DNA of 64,000 nucleotides from Neoarius graeffei. Its lineage: Eukaryota; Chordata; Actinopteri; Siluriformes; Ariidae. The position numbers and the translations under genes are program-made. The stretch's first letter is position 1; each line of letters begins with the position of its first letter. Under the pieces are notes generated by a model, which worked only from the letters and a program-made list of their open reading frames with translations, ran no database searches and was not told where the DNA came from. Below are positions 10,300-21,152 of this stretch, one piece after another. Location of the stretch: contig NC_083587.1 in assembly GCF_027579695.1 (NCBI RefSeq), positions 60,605,738 to 60,669,737 on the forward strand. Direction: 5' to 3'.

Positions 10300-10778
10300 G
10301 TACGTAGAGCTATAGATTCTACATGATAATCATAAATGTAATCATAAAGTCGGCGTGATATCAGTCATGTATTTGCTTGTGAAAGCTTGCGGCTTTCATG
10401 TAACTGCCGCCTAGCAACGAGAGGCAAAGGGTAAAGAGGGTAGGCTATCATAGATTCTATTCGGAAGAGATCAACACAATTCTAGACTCCCAGAAGAGGA
10501 AGAGCTAGCACTAGAGAGTTCACCGGCGTTTTCATGCGCCATTTCCATTGAGTAGAACCAGAGTAGAACAGCCAGTGAACCGCAGCGTGTTCTTCCATTG
10601 ACGTCACAACATGGCCGCGAGCCACGGACCCAGTTTTCTTGCGCTGTGCAATTAAAAGTTGGATATTTGCGTAACAACAGCTTCTTTTCACGTAATTATA
10701 ACAGAAATCTAACATGTTTGCCATGTTGTATAGTTTATTTAAGAAATTGCATAGAGTCATGTTTGTGTCATCAGCCCT

Positions 10779-11459
10779 TAGACTACCTTTCAGATTTTTC
10801 ACGTGTAGGTCATAAAAAGAATTTTCCCGACACCCAATTATTTTTGTTTAATGGAACGAAAGCTACTGAATTCAAATCACAGACTTCCAATTTTATTAGT
10901 TTTTTCTAATAGAACAATTAATGAATTTAGAACCAGGTGGCTCTAAATTCTCCGCTATTTTTTCCTGCTTCACCATGATCCAATTCAAGATACTACGTCA
11001 TGCATGACGTGGTGGGATACACATTTGAAACAGGAGAGAAAAATGGAGGATGCGAATGAAACTTGAAAGACCGACTACAGTAACGGAAAGAAAGCGAGAA
11101 GAAAAGACGTTATGTTCTATACGAAGGAAAGGAAACGCAAGACCAAACTAATAAATATCGGCGCTCAGCGAGCACCTCGGTGTGATCCGCTGTTCGTTTA
11201 GCGACAGAATGATGGAACTGTCAGTGCACGCTCAAAGGCCTGCACATGCGCGCACGCACGGGCTTCCTCTGTTTGCTTGACTGTACAAAGCGAGCGATTT
11301 CATGCACATTATTTGATCGGGAATCCTCTCTAATTAAATAACTTCCCAGCCACAGAATGGCCTGATATTTTTGAGATGTTACAGAAATAAACATGACCAA
11401 ATTTCAGAGAGAACTAAATTTCACCGATTTTATGAAATCGAAAGGTCGTCTAGCTTTAA
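10779..11459. other. No gene seen
   Basis: AT-rich sequence containing a TACGTCATGCATGACGT motif near 10995 and a few weak ORFs with no recognisable domain. Confidence 0.4.
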
Positions 11460-11818
11460 AGGCGTCGTGTGGTAATTTCAGCAATCAGGCTATATCATGT
11501 GTCAAAATGTCGGGTTTGGTGGGTTATTCAAGCCCCTCGGTTTCCCGCGATCTCAGTGTCAAGATGCGCCCGCTACAAGCCTTTAAAGTTGACACGCACA
11601 GCCAAATTTAGGCAGCCAGCCGTTAACTAGGTCAACTTATGTGTGACGTCATACCAGTAACCTCCCTTGGGTGATGCTGGCCTGTCGCCATGTTTTCTCT
11701 ATGGCGTGTGTTTACCAGAGTTGTTTACTTTGCGGATTTTGTGGATTTATTCAGTTTGTGGATAGTTTTGAACACTCAAAACACTATGAAATGATGTATT
11801 AATATTCTGTGATACAAA

Positions 11819-11863
11819 ATGCCTAATCGGTGTATTGTGTTTGGCTGTAACAACGAACACTGA
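11819..11863 (+). pseudogene. Truncated THAP start
   Basis: ATG 11819 encodes MPNRCIVFGCNNEH and then a TGA. The spacing of the two cysteines matches the THAP starts at 5682 and 9730. Everything after the first Cys pair is lost at the deletion junction. Confidence 0.6.
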
Positions 11864-12418
11864 ACACTATTTGTGACTGTTGTTATCAATGGATCTGATT
11901 TCAAGGTCATGGCTAGGTATTGATAGAAAAAAAATATTTTTTTAAAAACACGTGTTTTAAGTGTTTCTATGTATCAATCATTAATTGTACAAAATGATTT
12001 TCATACATTTATGTATTTGTCATATCTTTCTTTGTCACATGAAGTGCTGTCTTGATAACATATGTGGCACATCATTTTAGCAAATGGATGACAGAAGATT
12101 ACTTGAAAGATTTATGCCACAGAGCTGCCTTTAACTAATAATTATCACTTATTACTGACGATTGTACGTTTACTAAACAATACAATACAAAGCTCAATAC
12201 TCCCAGCCTATAACATACTGAATATCAAGTTAAAATCAACCGCAATAAAAGGAAAATGATGAAAACTGGAATATCAAGGGGTCTACTGTATCAGAAGGCC
12301 CACTGCATTTCGCGAGATCGCAAGCTGTCAAGTTGCTAGAATTCAATCTTTCTAGCTATACTTTCACCCCCTACAGCTATCAGTATTACACATAATCATA
12401 GATTAATCATACAGCATT

Positions 12419-12718
12419 CTAATTCAAGTGAAAATGGTCTTTAAAAATACACACAAGTAGTGATTTAGTCAGAGAAACCAACCAAAACAAGTCTTCAAGT
12501 CGCCGGTCTTCTTCATTCTCGTCTTCGTTTCTGTCGTCGTCAGAACTGTCCTCATTTTCTTCTGAAGATGAGCGCTCAGGTTCAAATCTGTAAGGCTGGA
12601 TACCACCAGGACATTCAGCTGTCAAAATCTCTACTTGTGGGCCATTTTCTTCTTCTGTATCGGTAAAATCAAAGCTAATTTCCTCAGCATCGCTCCTATT
12701 TTCTGGTGTGTCCGTCAT
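12419..12718 (-). pseudogene. Acidic first exon (P2X7 C-tail-like TE protein)
   Basis: The ORF starts MTDTPENRSDAEEISFDFTD and contains GGIQPYRFEPE, then a long Glu/Asp/Ser-rich run ending RRLEDLFW. The YRFEP plus acidic plus R-L-x-x-L-x-W order resembles, from memory, fish TE-borne proteins whose later part matches the cytoplasmic tail of the P2X7 receptor (W-C-x-C-G-x-C). That later part is absent here, and the last residues are probably read-through past the exon. The ORF begins about 220 bp inside the right end of the element and faces the THAP remnant. Confidence 0.4.
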
Positions 12719-12943
12719 TGCAACTGCACCGAGTGGTTACTGGTATGACGTCACGCAGCTGTTCCATTGACCGAGAGGGGGCGCTGCGAATGCGGGAAAT
12801 TTCAAGTGATGGGCATGACCAAATAAGGACCGATTACAACCGCGGGAAGCTTTTGAAAAATCGACGGTCAATTTATTTCGAATCTCGAAAGCATTCTGGT
12901 GCAGAATAATGCGACTTTTATCGCCACTGCGTGACGCCTTTAA

Positions 12944-13354
12944 GTAAATTTGAAATAATGTAATTAATACATCATCATGACAAGTTGCAAATTTGCAGAT
13001 GGCTGCTTTAAATTGCAAGACTGACAAACATAGAGTGAATACAGAATCACTTTTGGATCAGAGGCAGAACCGTGCTACCCGTGTGTGTGTGTCCGTGTGT
13101 TTGTGTGTGTGCTTGTAATTCTGATGCTGTACGACCATAAGTCCCATTGAATTTTCTGTCTGCTGCACTTGAAATCCTACAGGTCATTAGATATTCACCA
13201 GAGATGCTCTGTACAGATTAAGTGTGAAATATGAAATTGTCTACCATTTTCAGATATGCACCAGGCACTTCCTGGTAGAGTAATCCCCCCTCCTTCCTTT
13301 GCCAGATGGGAGAAGGACAGAAATTGGATAAAAGCTAAAGGGCTGGCATTGTAC

Positions 13355-13386
<32 letters not shown>

Positions 13387-14204
13387 GGACACACACACCC
13401 CTCCTCCTCTTCTCCTTTTGACAGATCTATGTGCAGCTGGAAGCGAACAGCGTATCGAGTGCTCACGTCTCTTCCTGGCATCAGAGGGCAGAGTGAGCTA
13501 ATTTTTCCCCGCTAGCACCTGCATAATGGGATCTGCAGCCTTCCTTGTTCACTGTTCCACCAGCCATCGCAGATTAGCAGCAATTAATCTTAGTTAAGAG
13601 ATGCCGGTGAGTGCTTGACACCCGTCTTTGCCGAGGAGGTCGAGCGGATGCAGATCTGAATAAATGGCAGAGAATAGCAAGTCTAATAGGACAGCGAGTT
13701 ACAAATACACCCTTGTGTTTGTCACGGTTGGGGATCAGGCGGAGTGATGCAACACGCTTGCTTGTCCCTTGTCCCTAATGGTGTGCTTGTCTTTTTTATT
13801 TCTCACACGCATGAAGCCAGGCTTTCCCATCACTCATTCTCTCTACAGTTTCTCTGCTGCTGTCCCTGGGAGACTTCCATGCTCTCTCTCTCTCTAACAC
13901 ATTCCTGCTGGTGTCTAGACCATGAATTTACAATGAGATTGCATTGTGCATTAATCATACTGATGTAATTATCAACACAAATGATAGCTGCCCTTATAGC
14001 ATGATGATAATTGCTAAGTGCTTGCCATGAGATTAACACAAAGGTCTGTCACATATCACGTCCTTGCACGCTTGCTCTCTGCATACATTAATGCTAACGC
14101 TGGCCTAAATTGTCCTCACGAACAATTGATGAAAAATTACACAGCCTTAATTGAGACTTACAGCTAACAATGGTCTAAAAGAGCCGTAAACTAATCCCAG
14201 TTAT
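12944..14204. other. Low-repeat island, no gene; candidate conserved non-coding DNA
   Basis: This is one of the few stretches without a recognisable TE. It holds a (TG)n-rich run (13080-13115), a (TC)n run (13351-13388), and at 13925-14160 a cluster of homeodomain-type cores (TTAATCA, GTAATTATC, GATAATTGC, CAATTGATG, CTTAATTGAG). No ORF here has domain support. Confidence 0.4.
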
Positions 14205-14376
14205 CCATTTATTTACATTACAGGCACACCAGGACCTTGACACACCCCACCCAGGGAGCAATTGGGGGTTAGGTGCCTTGCTCAAGGGCACTTCATCCAT
14301 TCCTGCTTGTCTAGGGAATCCAACCAGCAAACTTTTGGTCCCAAAGCTACTTCTCTAACCTCTAGGCCATGGCTTC
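14205..14376 (-). mobile_element. tRNA-derived SINE, family 3
   Basis: Reverse copy ending AACCTCTAGGCCATGGCTT, with GGTGCCTTGCTCAAGGGCAC in the body. Confidence 0.65.
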
Positions 14377-15448
14377 CACATACACAAACATGGATATAAA
14401 CATGCTAGCGTGACGAAGCCTGATTGGTGTGTCCAATGCTGTAACATTATAATGCCATTCCAGAAAACATCACAACACAACTGATAAGGAAAAGGTCAAC
14501 AAGAGTCTTGACTCCAGCAATGTCAAACTGACCTCAACATTGATAAATGCAATTTTTGACAGCCAATAACTATTGATATGTCTTGATAACTGTTTTATTC
14601 TATCCATCTTCACTGGATATGAGCAATCGTGTGCTCTGATTGGCTACTCTACTACCAGGATATCAGCTACTTCTATGATATCAGCATAATCCTGGGTATG
14701 ACTTTAAACTCCAACCACTGGTGAGTCTCAGGTCCAGGAGGACTTGAGTATTGGGGAAAGTGGCGTTACCCCTTAATCACCATTGCTCCCAGGTCCACTC
14801 TGACCCGGAGTGGTAGTACCTGCCTGGGCTCCAGCTATGGGTTAAATAGTACATCACCAATAAGGCACTGGCAGCAGGGCACTTTTTGGTGCAATGTGGC
14901 AGATGAACCCAACAGGGTCAATGGCACACCACCAGATGGCATGCGGAAGAGCCACACAAATGGCCAACGGATGGCATCACTCAGCAAGCTAGTTATCACA
15001 GCAGGGCAACTTTCATACCCGTCAGGTCTGTGGCACTTTTTTGCACCACTTGGCATCAGGTCTGAAGGTCCAGAGAGACAACATGATGGGGGCATGACAT
15101 TGTTTGCCTTACCTTACTGTGCAAGGTGCTTTGTTAGGAGAGGTGCATAGTATACAAGAGCTCACAAGGCCAGACATTCCATGGCAGCTTGGCCAGGCCA
15201 TTCATGCTACCACTGTGGGCGACTTTGTCACTCTGGTGCAGGCATCACGCCCCATCTGTGTTTCTGCACATCCTAATGAAACTGTCATCATTGCTAGTGA
15301 TGAACAGCTGATGATGACAAGGCTATCAGCTCATATACCATGAGTAGAGAAAAACAAAATGGCAGAGCGCATCAAGGCAAATATATCACTTTGTTATCAA
15401 GTATTTTAAAGAAACAGAAATGGATAAATAAAAGAATATAGTCCCCCT

Positions 15449-15804
15449 GGCAGCACAGTGGTGCAGTGGTTAGCACTGTCACCTCACAGCAAGAAGTTTC
15501 TGGGTTTGAGCCCAGTGGCCAGAGAGGGCCTTTCTGTGTGGAGTTTCTATGTTTTCCCCGTGTCTGCGCGGGTTTCCTTCAGGTGCTCTGGTTTCCCCCA
15601 CAGTCCAAAGACATGCAGGTTAGGTTAACTGGTGACTCTAAATTGACCGTAGGTGTGAGTGTGAATGGTTGTTTGTCTCTGTGTCAGTCCTGTGATGATC
15701 TGGTGACTTGTCTAAGGTGTACCCCGCCTCTCACCCATAGTCAGCTGGGATAGGCTCCAGCTTTCCTGCGACCCTGCACAAGATAAGCGATTATGGATAA
15801 TGGA
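15449..15804 (+). mobile_element. tRNA-derived SINE, family 1, older subfamily (ATGG tail)
   Basis: Diverged body (box B reads GGTTTGAGCCC). It ends ATGGATAATGGATGG rather than the ATGAG tail of young copies, so it represents an older subfamily. GTCCCCC lies on both sides as a probable target duplication. Confidence 0.8.
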
Positions 15805-15913
15805 TGGTCCCCCCCAATATCTCTTGTTCCACACTCCAGCCCAGTTGGTGGCAGAAATGCACCTTTAAGTTGGTTTGCCAACCACCAAAAAAAAACCTAA
15901 AGGAGAAGAAGAA

Positions 15914-16007
15914 AATGGCAGGGCGTGTTGCTGAACCAACCGAGGACGAAATAAAAACTCTACTCGAAAACAAAACTCCCCCAAAAAAGAAACAAAATCT
16001 GGAATGA
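15914..16007 (+). pseudogene. Crypton/DUF3504-like N-terminal exon
   Basis: ATG 15914 sits in AAAATGGCAGGG and opens MAGRVAEPTEDEIKTLLENK, followed by a Lys-rich end and a TGA at 16005. The acidic 'T-E-D-E-I-K-x-L-L-E-x-K' pattern is, from memory, the start of tyrosine-recombinase-like (DUF3504) proteins. Only this start is present. The same start occurs at 4969 on the minus strand, so two elements preserve it. Confidence 0.4.
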
Positions 16008-16254
16008 AAGTATTTCATGGTAAGATGCTACCCACCTCATTGGCTATCAGTTCATGGATGACTCAATTTCATGGAATAACTGTTAAATGTAGGTTTTGCA
16101 AAGACCTTACATAGCTGTTATGCAGCTCCATAACCTTTTACATAACTACATAACCAATGAAGTCAATCAAAACTTGTCAGTTTTATTTTAAAAATCTCCC
16201 ACAAATACCAGTCAATTTATTGAGTTGATTTTATGTATCATCTGTCCCTATCAG

Positions 16255-16619
16255 GGGGCGGCACGGTGGTGTATTGGTTAGCGCTGTCGCCTCACAGCAA
16301 GATGGTCCGGGTTCGAGCCCCGTGGCCGGCGAGGGCCTTTCTGTGTGGAGTTTGCATGTTCTCCCCGTGTCCGCGTGGGTTTCCTCCGGTTTCCCCCACA
16401 GTCCAAAGACATGCAGGTTAGGTTAACTGGTGACTCTAAATTGAGCGTAGGTGTGAATGTGAGTGTGAATGGTTGTCTGTGTCTATGTGTCAGCCCTGTG
16501 ATGACCTGGCGACTTGTCCAGGGTGTACCCCGCCTTTCGCCCGTAGTCAGCTGGGATAGGCTCCAGCTTGCCTGCGACCCTGTAGAACAGGATAAAGCGG
16601 CTACAGATAATGAGATGAG
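16255..16619 (+). mobile_element. tRNA-derived SINE, family 1, young copy
   Basis: Full-length copy with a 15-bp target duplication ATCTGTCCCTATCAG (16240-16254 and 16620-16634) and an ATGAG tail. Confidence 0.9.
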
Positions 16620-16634
16620 ATCTGTCCCTATCAG

Positions 16635-17356
16635 CCTGCATAGTCTTTAGCTCTGTATTACATTTCTTTGTATATCAAAGGGTAAAAATTGGACTACATT
16701 GAATATATTTTGCTTTAATATATTCACTGTCTGAATATCTCCTAATTGGGTGTGATGGGAAGGGTTGAACAAATATGCCAAGGCAAATTTTTTGATTCAG
16801 AATTAATGACCAGTCCCACTATCAAATTAATCCCCATTCTTGTTCAGAAAGGATGGGATTTTGTGTGCTTATGGCTATTAATTAAACAAAACACAATCAT
16901 GCTTCATAACGATGGAGATTTATTGACACATAATGATGCAGGATACATTCCCATTTCTTACATTTGTATATCTCCATTCCTCGCATTTTATCACCATGAA
17001 GAAGTCTTTCATGTGGAAATTCTTTTTTTTGTTTGTTTGTTTGGTTTTTGCTTATGGCAGGAAAAAATTCAGCCTTGTGGGCAAAACCTCTTGGTCACAA
17101 GCAAGTTTTTAAGTCAGAGAAGTGAAACAGGGTCAGGTAAGAATGATTAAATGCCCTCAAGGTTCATTTCTTTGCTTTGAAGAAAAGAAAGAAAGAAAGA
17201 AATAAAGAACACTTAGAATTTTAGAGCTTTAACATCTTTAGAGCTTGTATTCCCACTTCGATGCAAGCTGTAATTGTATTTCATGATGTTCTCCATCATT
17301 TCATCCAGTTCTATAGTGAGCAAATTGGAAAACTCTAACACAATTTGTTGTTGTGG
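16635..17356. other. No gene seen; low-repeat sequence
   Basis: AT-rich, includes GCTATTAATTAAAC near 16877 and a (GAAA)n run near 17185. The 134-codon ORF at 16746 has no domain I recognise. Confidence 0.4.
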
Positions 17357-17366
17357 TTTGGGAATC

Positions 17367-17718
17367 CATGGTGCTGTACTGGTTAGCATTGTTGCCTCAC
17401 AGCAAGAAGGTCCTGGGTTCACGCCCAGAGGCCGACGGCGGCCTTTCTGTGTGAAGTTTGCATGTTCTCCCCGTGTCTGCGTGGGTTTCTTCCGGGTGCT
17501 CTGGTTTCCCCCACAGTCCAAAGACATGCAGATTAGGCTAATTGGTGGCTCTAAATTGACTGTAGGTGTGAGTGTGAATAGTTGTTTGTCTGTATGTTTC
17601 AGCCTTGTGATGACCTGGCAACTTATCCAGGATGTACCCCGCCTCTTGCCCATAGTCAGCTGGGATAGGCTCCAGCTTGCCCTGCACAGGATAAGCGTGG
17701 TTATGGATAATGGATGGA
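17367..17718 (+). mobile_element. tRNA-derived SINE, family 1, older subfamily
   Basis: Diverged copy with a degraded head (GGTGCTGTACTGGTTAGC) and a GGATAATGGATGG tail. Target duplication TTTGGGAATC lies at 17357-17366 and 17719-17728. Confidence 0.85.
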
Positions 17719-18029
17719 TTTGGGAATCAATGCTTAATGCATTAGTCCATCTGTTTTGTGTCTTATCAGCAAGGCATCCTACTTGATCGGTTAAGTGTTC
17801 ATCTTGAATCTTGCGTTGATATGTACACCCAAATCCATAAGCAAAGAACTGATAGCACCTTTAGCCATAGCAACTAGTCTCTAAGTAAGCAATTATTCAA
17901 TTGTTAATTGTAAATTCTAATAATAAATTTTGTGTCAGGGAGTCATTCATTCAATGGAATGTCAATGCATGAGCTTAGTAACCAGCTACTTCAATTAGGG
18001 TTCAATCATTTAGCCCAATTATTTAGACA

Positions 18030-18235
18030 ACAATCTGTCCATCAACAATCCATCCATCTTTCCATCCCACCATCCTTCCATCACTCCATCCATCACACCG
18101 TGACTCCATCCATCACTCTGTCCATCTCTCCCTCCATCCATCCATTACTCCATAACTTCATCCATCACTCCATCCATTCCCAGCTGACTTCAGGTGAGAA
18201 GTGGAGTACACCCTGGGCAGGTCTCCAGTCTATTA
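18030..18235 (-). repeat. CCAT-rich microsatellite next to an ancient SINE fragment
   Basis: A 150-bp imperfect (CCAT)n run (18030-18178) is followed by CCCAGCTGACTTCAGG and GGAGTACACCCTGGGCAGG, which match the 3' body of SINE family 1 in reverse. The microsatellite therefore occupies the position of the old-subfamily (ATGG)n tail. Confidence 0.6.
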
Positions 18236-18732
18236 GTTCTCAAACAGTGGATACCTATTTGGAAGTTGAAAACAACCATTTTAGCACTTATCTAACAATT
18301 CTTAAATGATTGATATGCCTTGATTTTAAACAAAGCCAGAAATGTGATCAGAAAGTTGCAGCTGAACTTGTCCAGGAGTTTGTACAAACCCAACGCTAAT
18401 CATTGAACCTTTTGAGAGCTGCAGAATGTGGGTTTAGAGAACACACACCTTCACAGTCAAGTAAAAACATTTATTACAACTCCAAAAAGGCTAAATAGAG
18501 AATACTACAGATTAGGTGTTTCAAAGCGGTTCAAAGGTTCAACCAAAAACAGGCAAATTTGTGAGTGTAGGTGCTCTGTAGCCTACACTACAAGAGTCTC
18601 TTTAGCTACTGATGCCTTTAAGCACAACTGACTTTTCAAAGAGTTTGGCATTTAGATGTCATCAATGGCCCTATTGATCAATCCAGTGAAGGAAAATAAA
18701 TGCTCTACTGGAGCTGAGAATTGTGTTGAACC
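18236..18732. other. No gene seen
   Basis: Unclassified sequence with weak ORFs only. It may include non-coding parts of the adjacent hAT remnant. Confidence 0.35.
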
Positions 18733-19500
18733 TCACATAAAGGTATTTGATGAAGGGATACTCCTCCAAAGATGATCCTCAAAGTACTGCCATGACTCCA
18801 GCTCTGCCTTGCTCTGAGTTGGCTTCTGGAAAACGTCCACATCCTCTATGAAGATGAAAGAGCTGTCATCTTCCTCTGTTACAGCAGCTGAACTTGAAGC
18901 CTCTCTCTCTGTCACAAGCCCAAGTCTTGTGGCAGCCTGAACATTAGTTTATGAAGAATCCTTTTTTTATTACATGACATTTGGGGAGGCATTTTGAAGC
19001 ATGACTGCATCACACTTGCCAGGATTGCTTCATTGATTTGACTTCTGGTTGAAGATCTAGGAAGCCACTAAATCTGCATTAGAAACCATCAACAGCAACA
19101 TGCAAAAGGTGAGAGTAGTATTGCAGATTGGAGGCATGCAAAGCTTCAAGTTTTATCTCAACAGCAAAACCAGTTCTGCTTGTAATCTCTCAATGACCAC
19201 TGCAACCTGGCATCAAGACTTTTGTGTACTCTTTGATCAAATCCATCTCAGGATGCCCAAATGTCAGAAGATCCAACCCGATGTTGGTCATGATGTCAGT
19301 GAGTCTCTCTCATATGGTTGATAGCTTACGAAGGTTGTCATAAACAGAGTTCCACCATGTCCTACAAAGTGGTATAAAGCTGCATTTCAGACAACATTTC
19401 AGCCATTTTGAATCTTCCTGAGACATTCTACAGAGAAGAAAGAACTGTTTCCCATTGTTGAGTTATTCAGGCATAAGAGATTAGAAGTGTTATTCGTTGC
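18733..19500 (-). pseudogene. C-terminal part of a ZBED-type hAT transposase (fossil)
   Basis: Read on the minus strand with frame breaks, the order is FIPLCRTWWNSVYDNLRKL (the T-R-W-N-S motif of hAT transposases), then MTNIGLDLLTFGHPEMDLIK followed by EYTKVLMPGC, and finally a Ser/Glu-rich linker ending FEDHLWRSIPSS. Stops and frameshifts occur throughout, so the gene is dead. The order and spacing match the region upstream of the hAT dimerisation domain in ZBED1-like proteins. The N-terminal half of a similar gene lies at 38903-39960 on the same strand and in collinear order. Confidence 0.55.
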
Positions 19501-19547
19501 TCTTAAAGTGCCATTCCATCATTGGATGTATTCTTTGGTATAAAATA

Positions 19548-21152
19548 CAACCCCGATTCCAAAAAAGTTGGGACAAAGCACAAATTGTAAATAAAAACGG
19601 AATGCAATGATGTGGAAGTTTCAAAATTCCATATTTTATTCAGAATAGAACATAGATGAGATATCAAATGTTTAAACTGAGAAAATGTATCATTTAAAGA
19701 GAAAAATTAGGTGATTTTAAATTTCATGACAAGAACACATCTCAAAAAAGGTGGGACAAGGCCATGTTTACCACTGTGAGACATCCCCTTTTCTCTTTAC
19801 AACAGTCTGTAAACGTCTGGGGACTGAGGAGACAAGTTGCTCAAGTTTAGGGAAGGGAATGTTAACCCATTCTTGTCTAATGTAGGATTCTAGTTACTCA
19901 ACTGTCTTAGGTCTTTTTTGTCGTATCTTCCGTTTTATGATGCGCCAAATGTTTTCTATGGGTGAAAGATCTGGACTGCAGGCTGGCCAGTTCAGTACCC
20001 GGACCCTTCTTCTACGCAGCCATGATGCTGTAATTGATGCAGTATGTGGTTTGGCATTGTCATGTTGGAAAATGCAAGGTCTTCCCTGAAAGAGACGTCG
20101 TCTGGATGGGAGCATATGTTGCTCTAGAATCTGGATATGCCTTTCAGCATTGATGGTGTCTTTCCAGATGTGTAAGCTGCCCATGCCACATGCACTAATG
20201 CAACCCCATACCATCAGAGATGCAGGCTTCTGAACTGAGCGCTGATAACAACTTGGGTCGTCCTTCTCCTCTTTAGTCCGAATGACACGGCGTCCCTGAT
20301 TTCCATAAAGAACTTCAAATTTTGATTCATCTGACCACAGAACAGTTTTCCACTTTGCCACAGTCCATTTTAAATGAGCCTTTGCCCAGAGAAGACGTCT
20401 GCGCTTCTGGATCATGTTTAGATACGGCTTCTTCTTTGAACTATAGAGTTTTAGCTGGCAACGGCAGATGGCACGGTGAATTGTGTTCACAGATAATGTT
20501 CTCTGGAAATATTCCTGAGCCCATTTTGTGATTTCCAATACAGAAGCATGCCTGTATGTGATGCAGTGCCGTCTAAGGGCCCGAAGATCACGGGCACCCA
20601 GTATGGTTTTCCGGCCTTGGCCCTTACGCACAGAGATTCTTCCAGATTCTCTGAATCTTTTGATGATATTATGCACTGTAGATGATGATATGTTCAAACT
20701 CTTTGCAATTTTACACTGTCGAACTCCTTTCTGATATTGCTCCACTATTTGTCGGTGCAGAATTAGGGGGATTGGTGATCCTCTTCCCATCTTTACTTCT
20801 GAGAGCCGCTGCCACTCCAAGATGCTCTTTCTATACCCAGTCATGTTAATGACCTATTGCCAATTGACCTAATGAGTTGCAATTTGGTCCTCCAGCTGTT
20901 CCTTTTTTGTACCTTTAACTTTTCCAGCCTCTTATTGCCCCTGTCCCAACTTTTTTGAGATGTGTTGCTGTCATGAAATTTCAAATGAGCCAATATTTGG
21001 CATGAAATTTCAAAATGTCTCACTTTCGACATTTGATATGTTGTCTATGTTCTATTGCGAATACAATATCAGTTTCTGAGATTTGTAAATTATTGCATTC
21101 CATTTTTATTTACAATTTGTACTTTGTCCCAACTTTTTTGGAATCGGGGTTG
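19548..21152 (-). mobile_element. Tc1-like transposon, copy 1 (1605 bp)
   Basis: Both ends read CAACCCCGATTCCAAAAAAG in inverted orientation and are flanked by TA (19546-19547 and 21153-21154), the Tc1/mariner target duplication. It encodes a DD34E transposase on the minus strand. It inserted into the left arm of the palindromic element. Confidence 0.95.
19894..20844 (-). pseudogene. Tc1-like DD34E transposase, premature stop
   Basis: The 316-codon frame has an N-terminal helix-turn-helix ([20 protein letters not shown] to about residue 65), a second HTH region to about residue 125, and the catalytic triad D172 (LWSDESKF), D262 (FQHDNAKPH) and E297 ([10 protein letters not shown]). There are 34 residues between the second Asp and the Glu. 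It would cut and paste the element at TA sites. The frame ends at KTVE with TAA, where copy 2 has CAA and continues. A single C-to-T change has thus removed about 25-30 C-terminal residues. All catalytic residues remain, so partial activity cannot be excluded from sequence. Confidence 0.85.

Larger units (their letters stand above)
9409..10778 (+). mobile_element. Kolobok-like element with THAP exon (diverged)
   Basis: The left end is TTAA|AGTGCTGATGACAC (TTAA at 9405-9408). The right end, reverse-complemented, is AGGGCTGATGACAC, but its flank is TAGA rather than TTAA, so the duplication has decayed or the right border is off. It carries a THAP exon (9730-10299), a (TA)n run, a palindrome inserted in that exon, TGACGTCA at 9591 and 10599, and an AACATGGCCGC motif at 10609. 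A minus-strand Ser-rich frame (AGELSSASSSSSGSLEL, near 10490-10550) may be a second first exon. Confidence 0.5.
11460..12939 (+). mobile_element. Kolobok-like element with exact TTAA flanks
   Basis: TTAA flanks both sides (11456-11459 and 12940-12943). The left end AGGCGTCGTG matches the reverse-complemented right end AGGCGTCACG. A TTAA target duplication combined with a THAP start fits the Kolobok superfamily; piggyBac also uses TTAA but lacks THAP. TGACGTCA lies near each end (11644 and 12746). It retains the first 14 codons of a THAP exon and, facing it, an acidic first exon on the minus strand. The middle has been deleted. Confidence 0.65.
14592..16060 (+). mobile_element. Second copy of the Crypton-exon element, invaded by a SINE
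   Basis: The left end TTTTATTCTATCCATCTTCACTGG matches the repeat end at 5045-5070 and is followed by the shared GATTGGCTACTCTACTACCAGG segment. The right end matching the left was not found, so it is truncated or rearranged. A block at about 14690-15330 is foreign to the 4464-5070 copy and unclassified. The SINE at 15449-15804 is inserted within it. Confidence 0.45.

Noticed and set aside
12419..12718. Host P2X7 receptor gene fragment
   Set aside because: It lies about 220 bp inside the end of a TTAA element and lacks channel sequence. A TE-borne exon is the simpler reading.
16746..17150. 134-codon plus-strand ORF
   Set aside because: Composition looks random, no domain, AT-rich; chance ORF.
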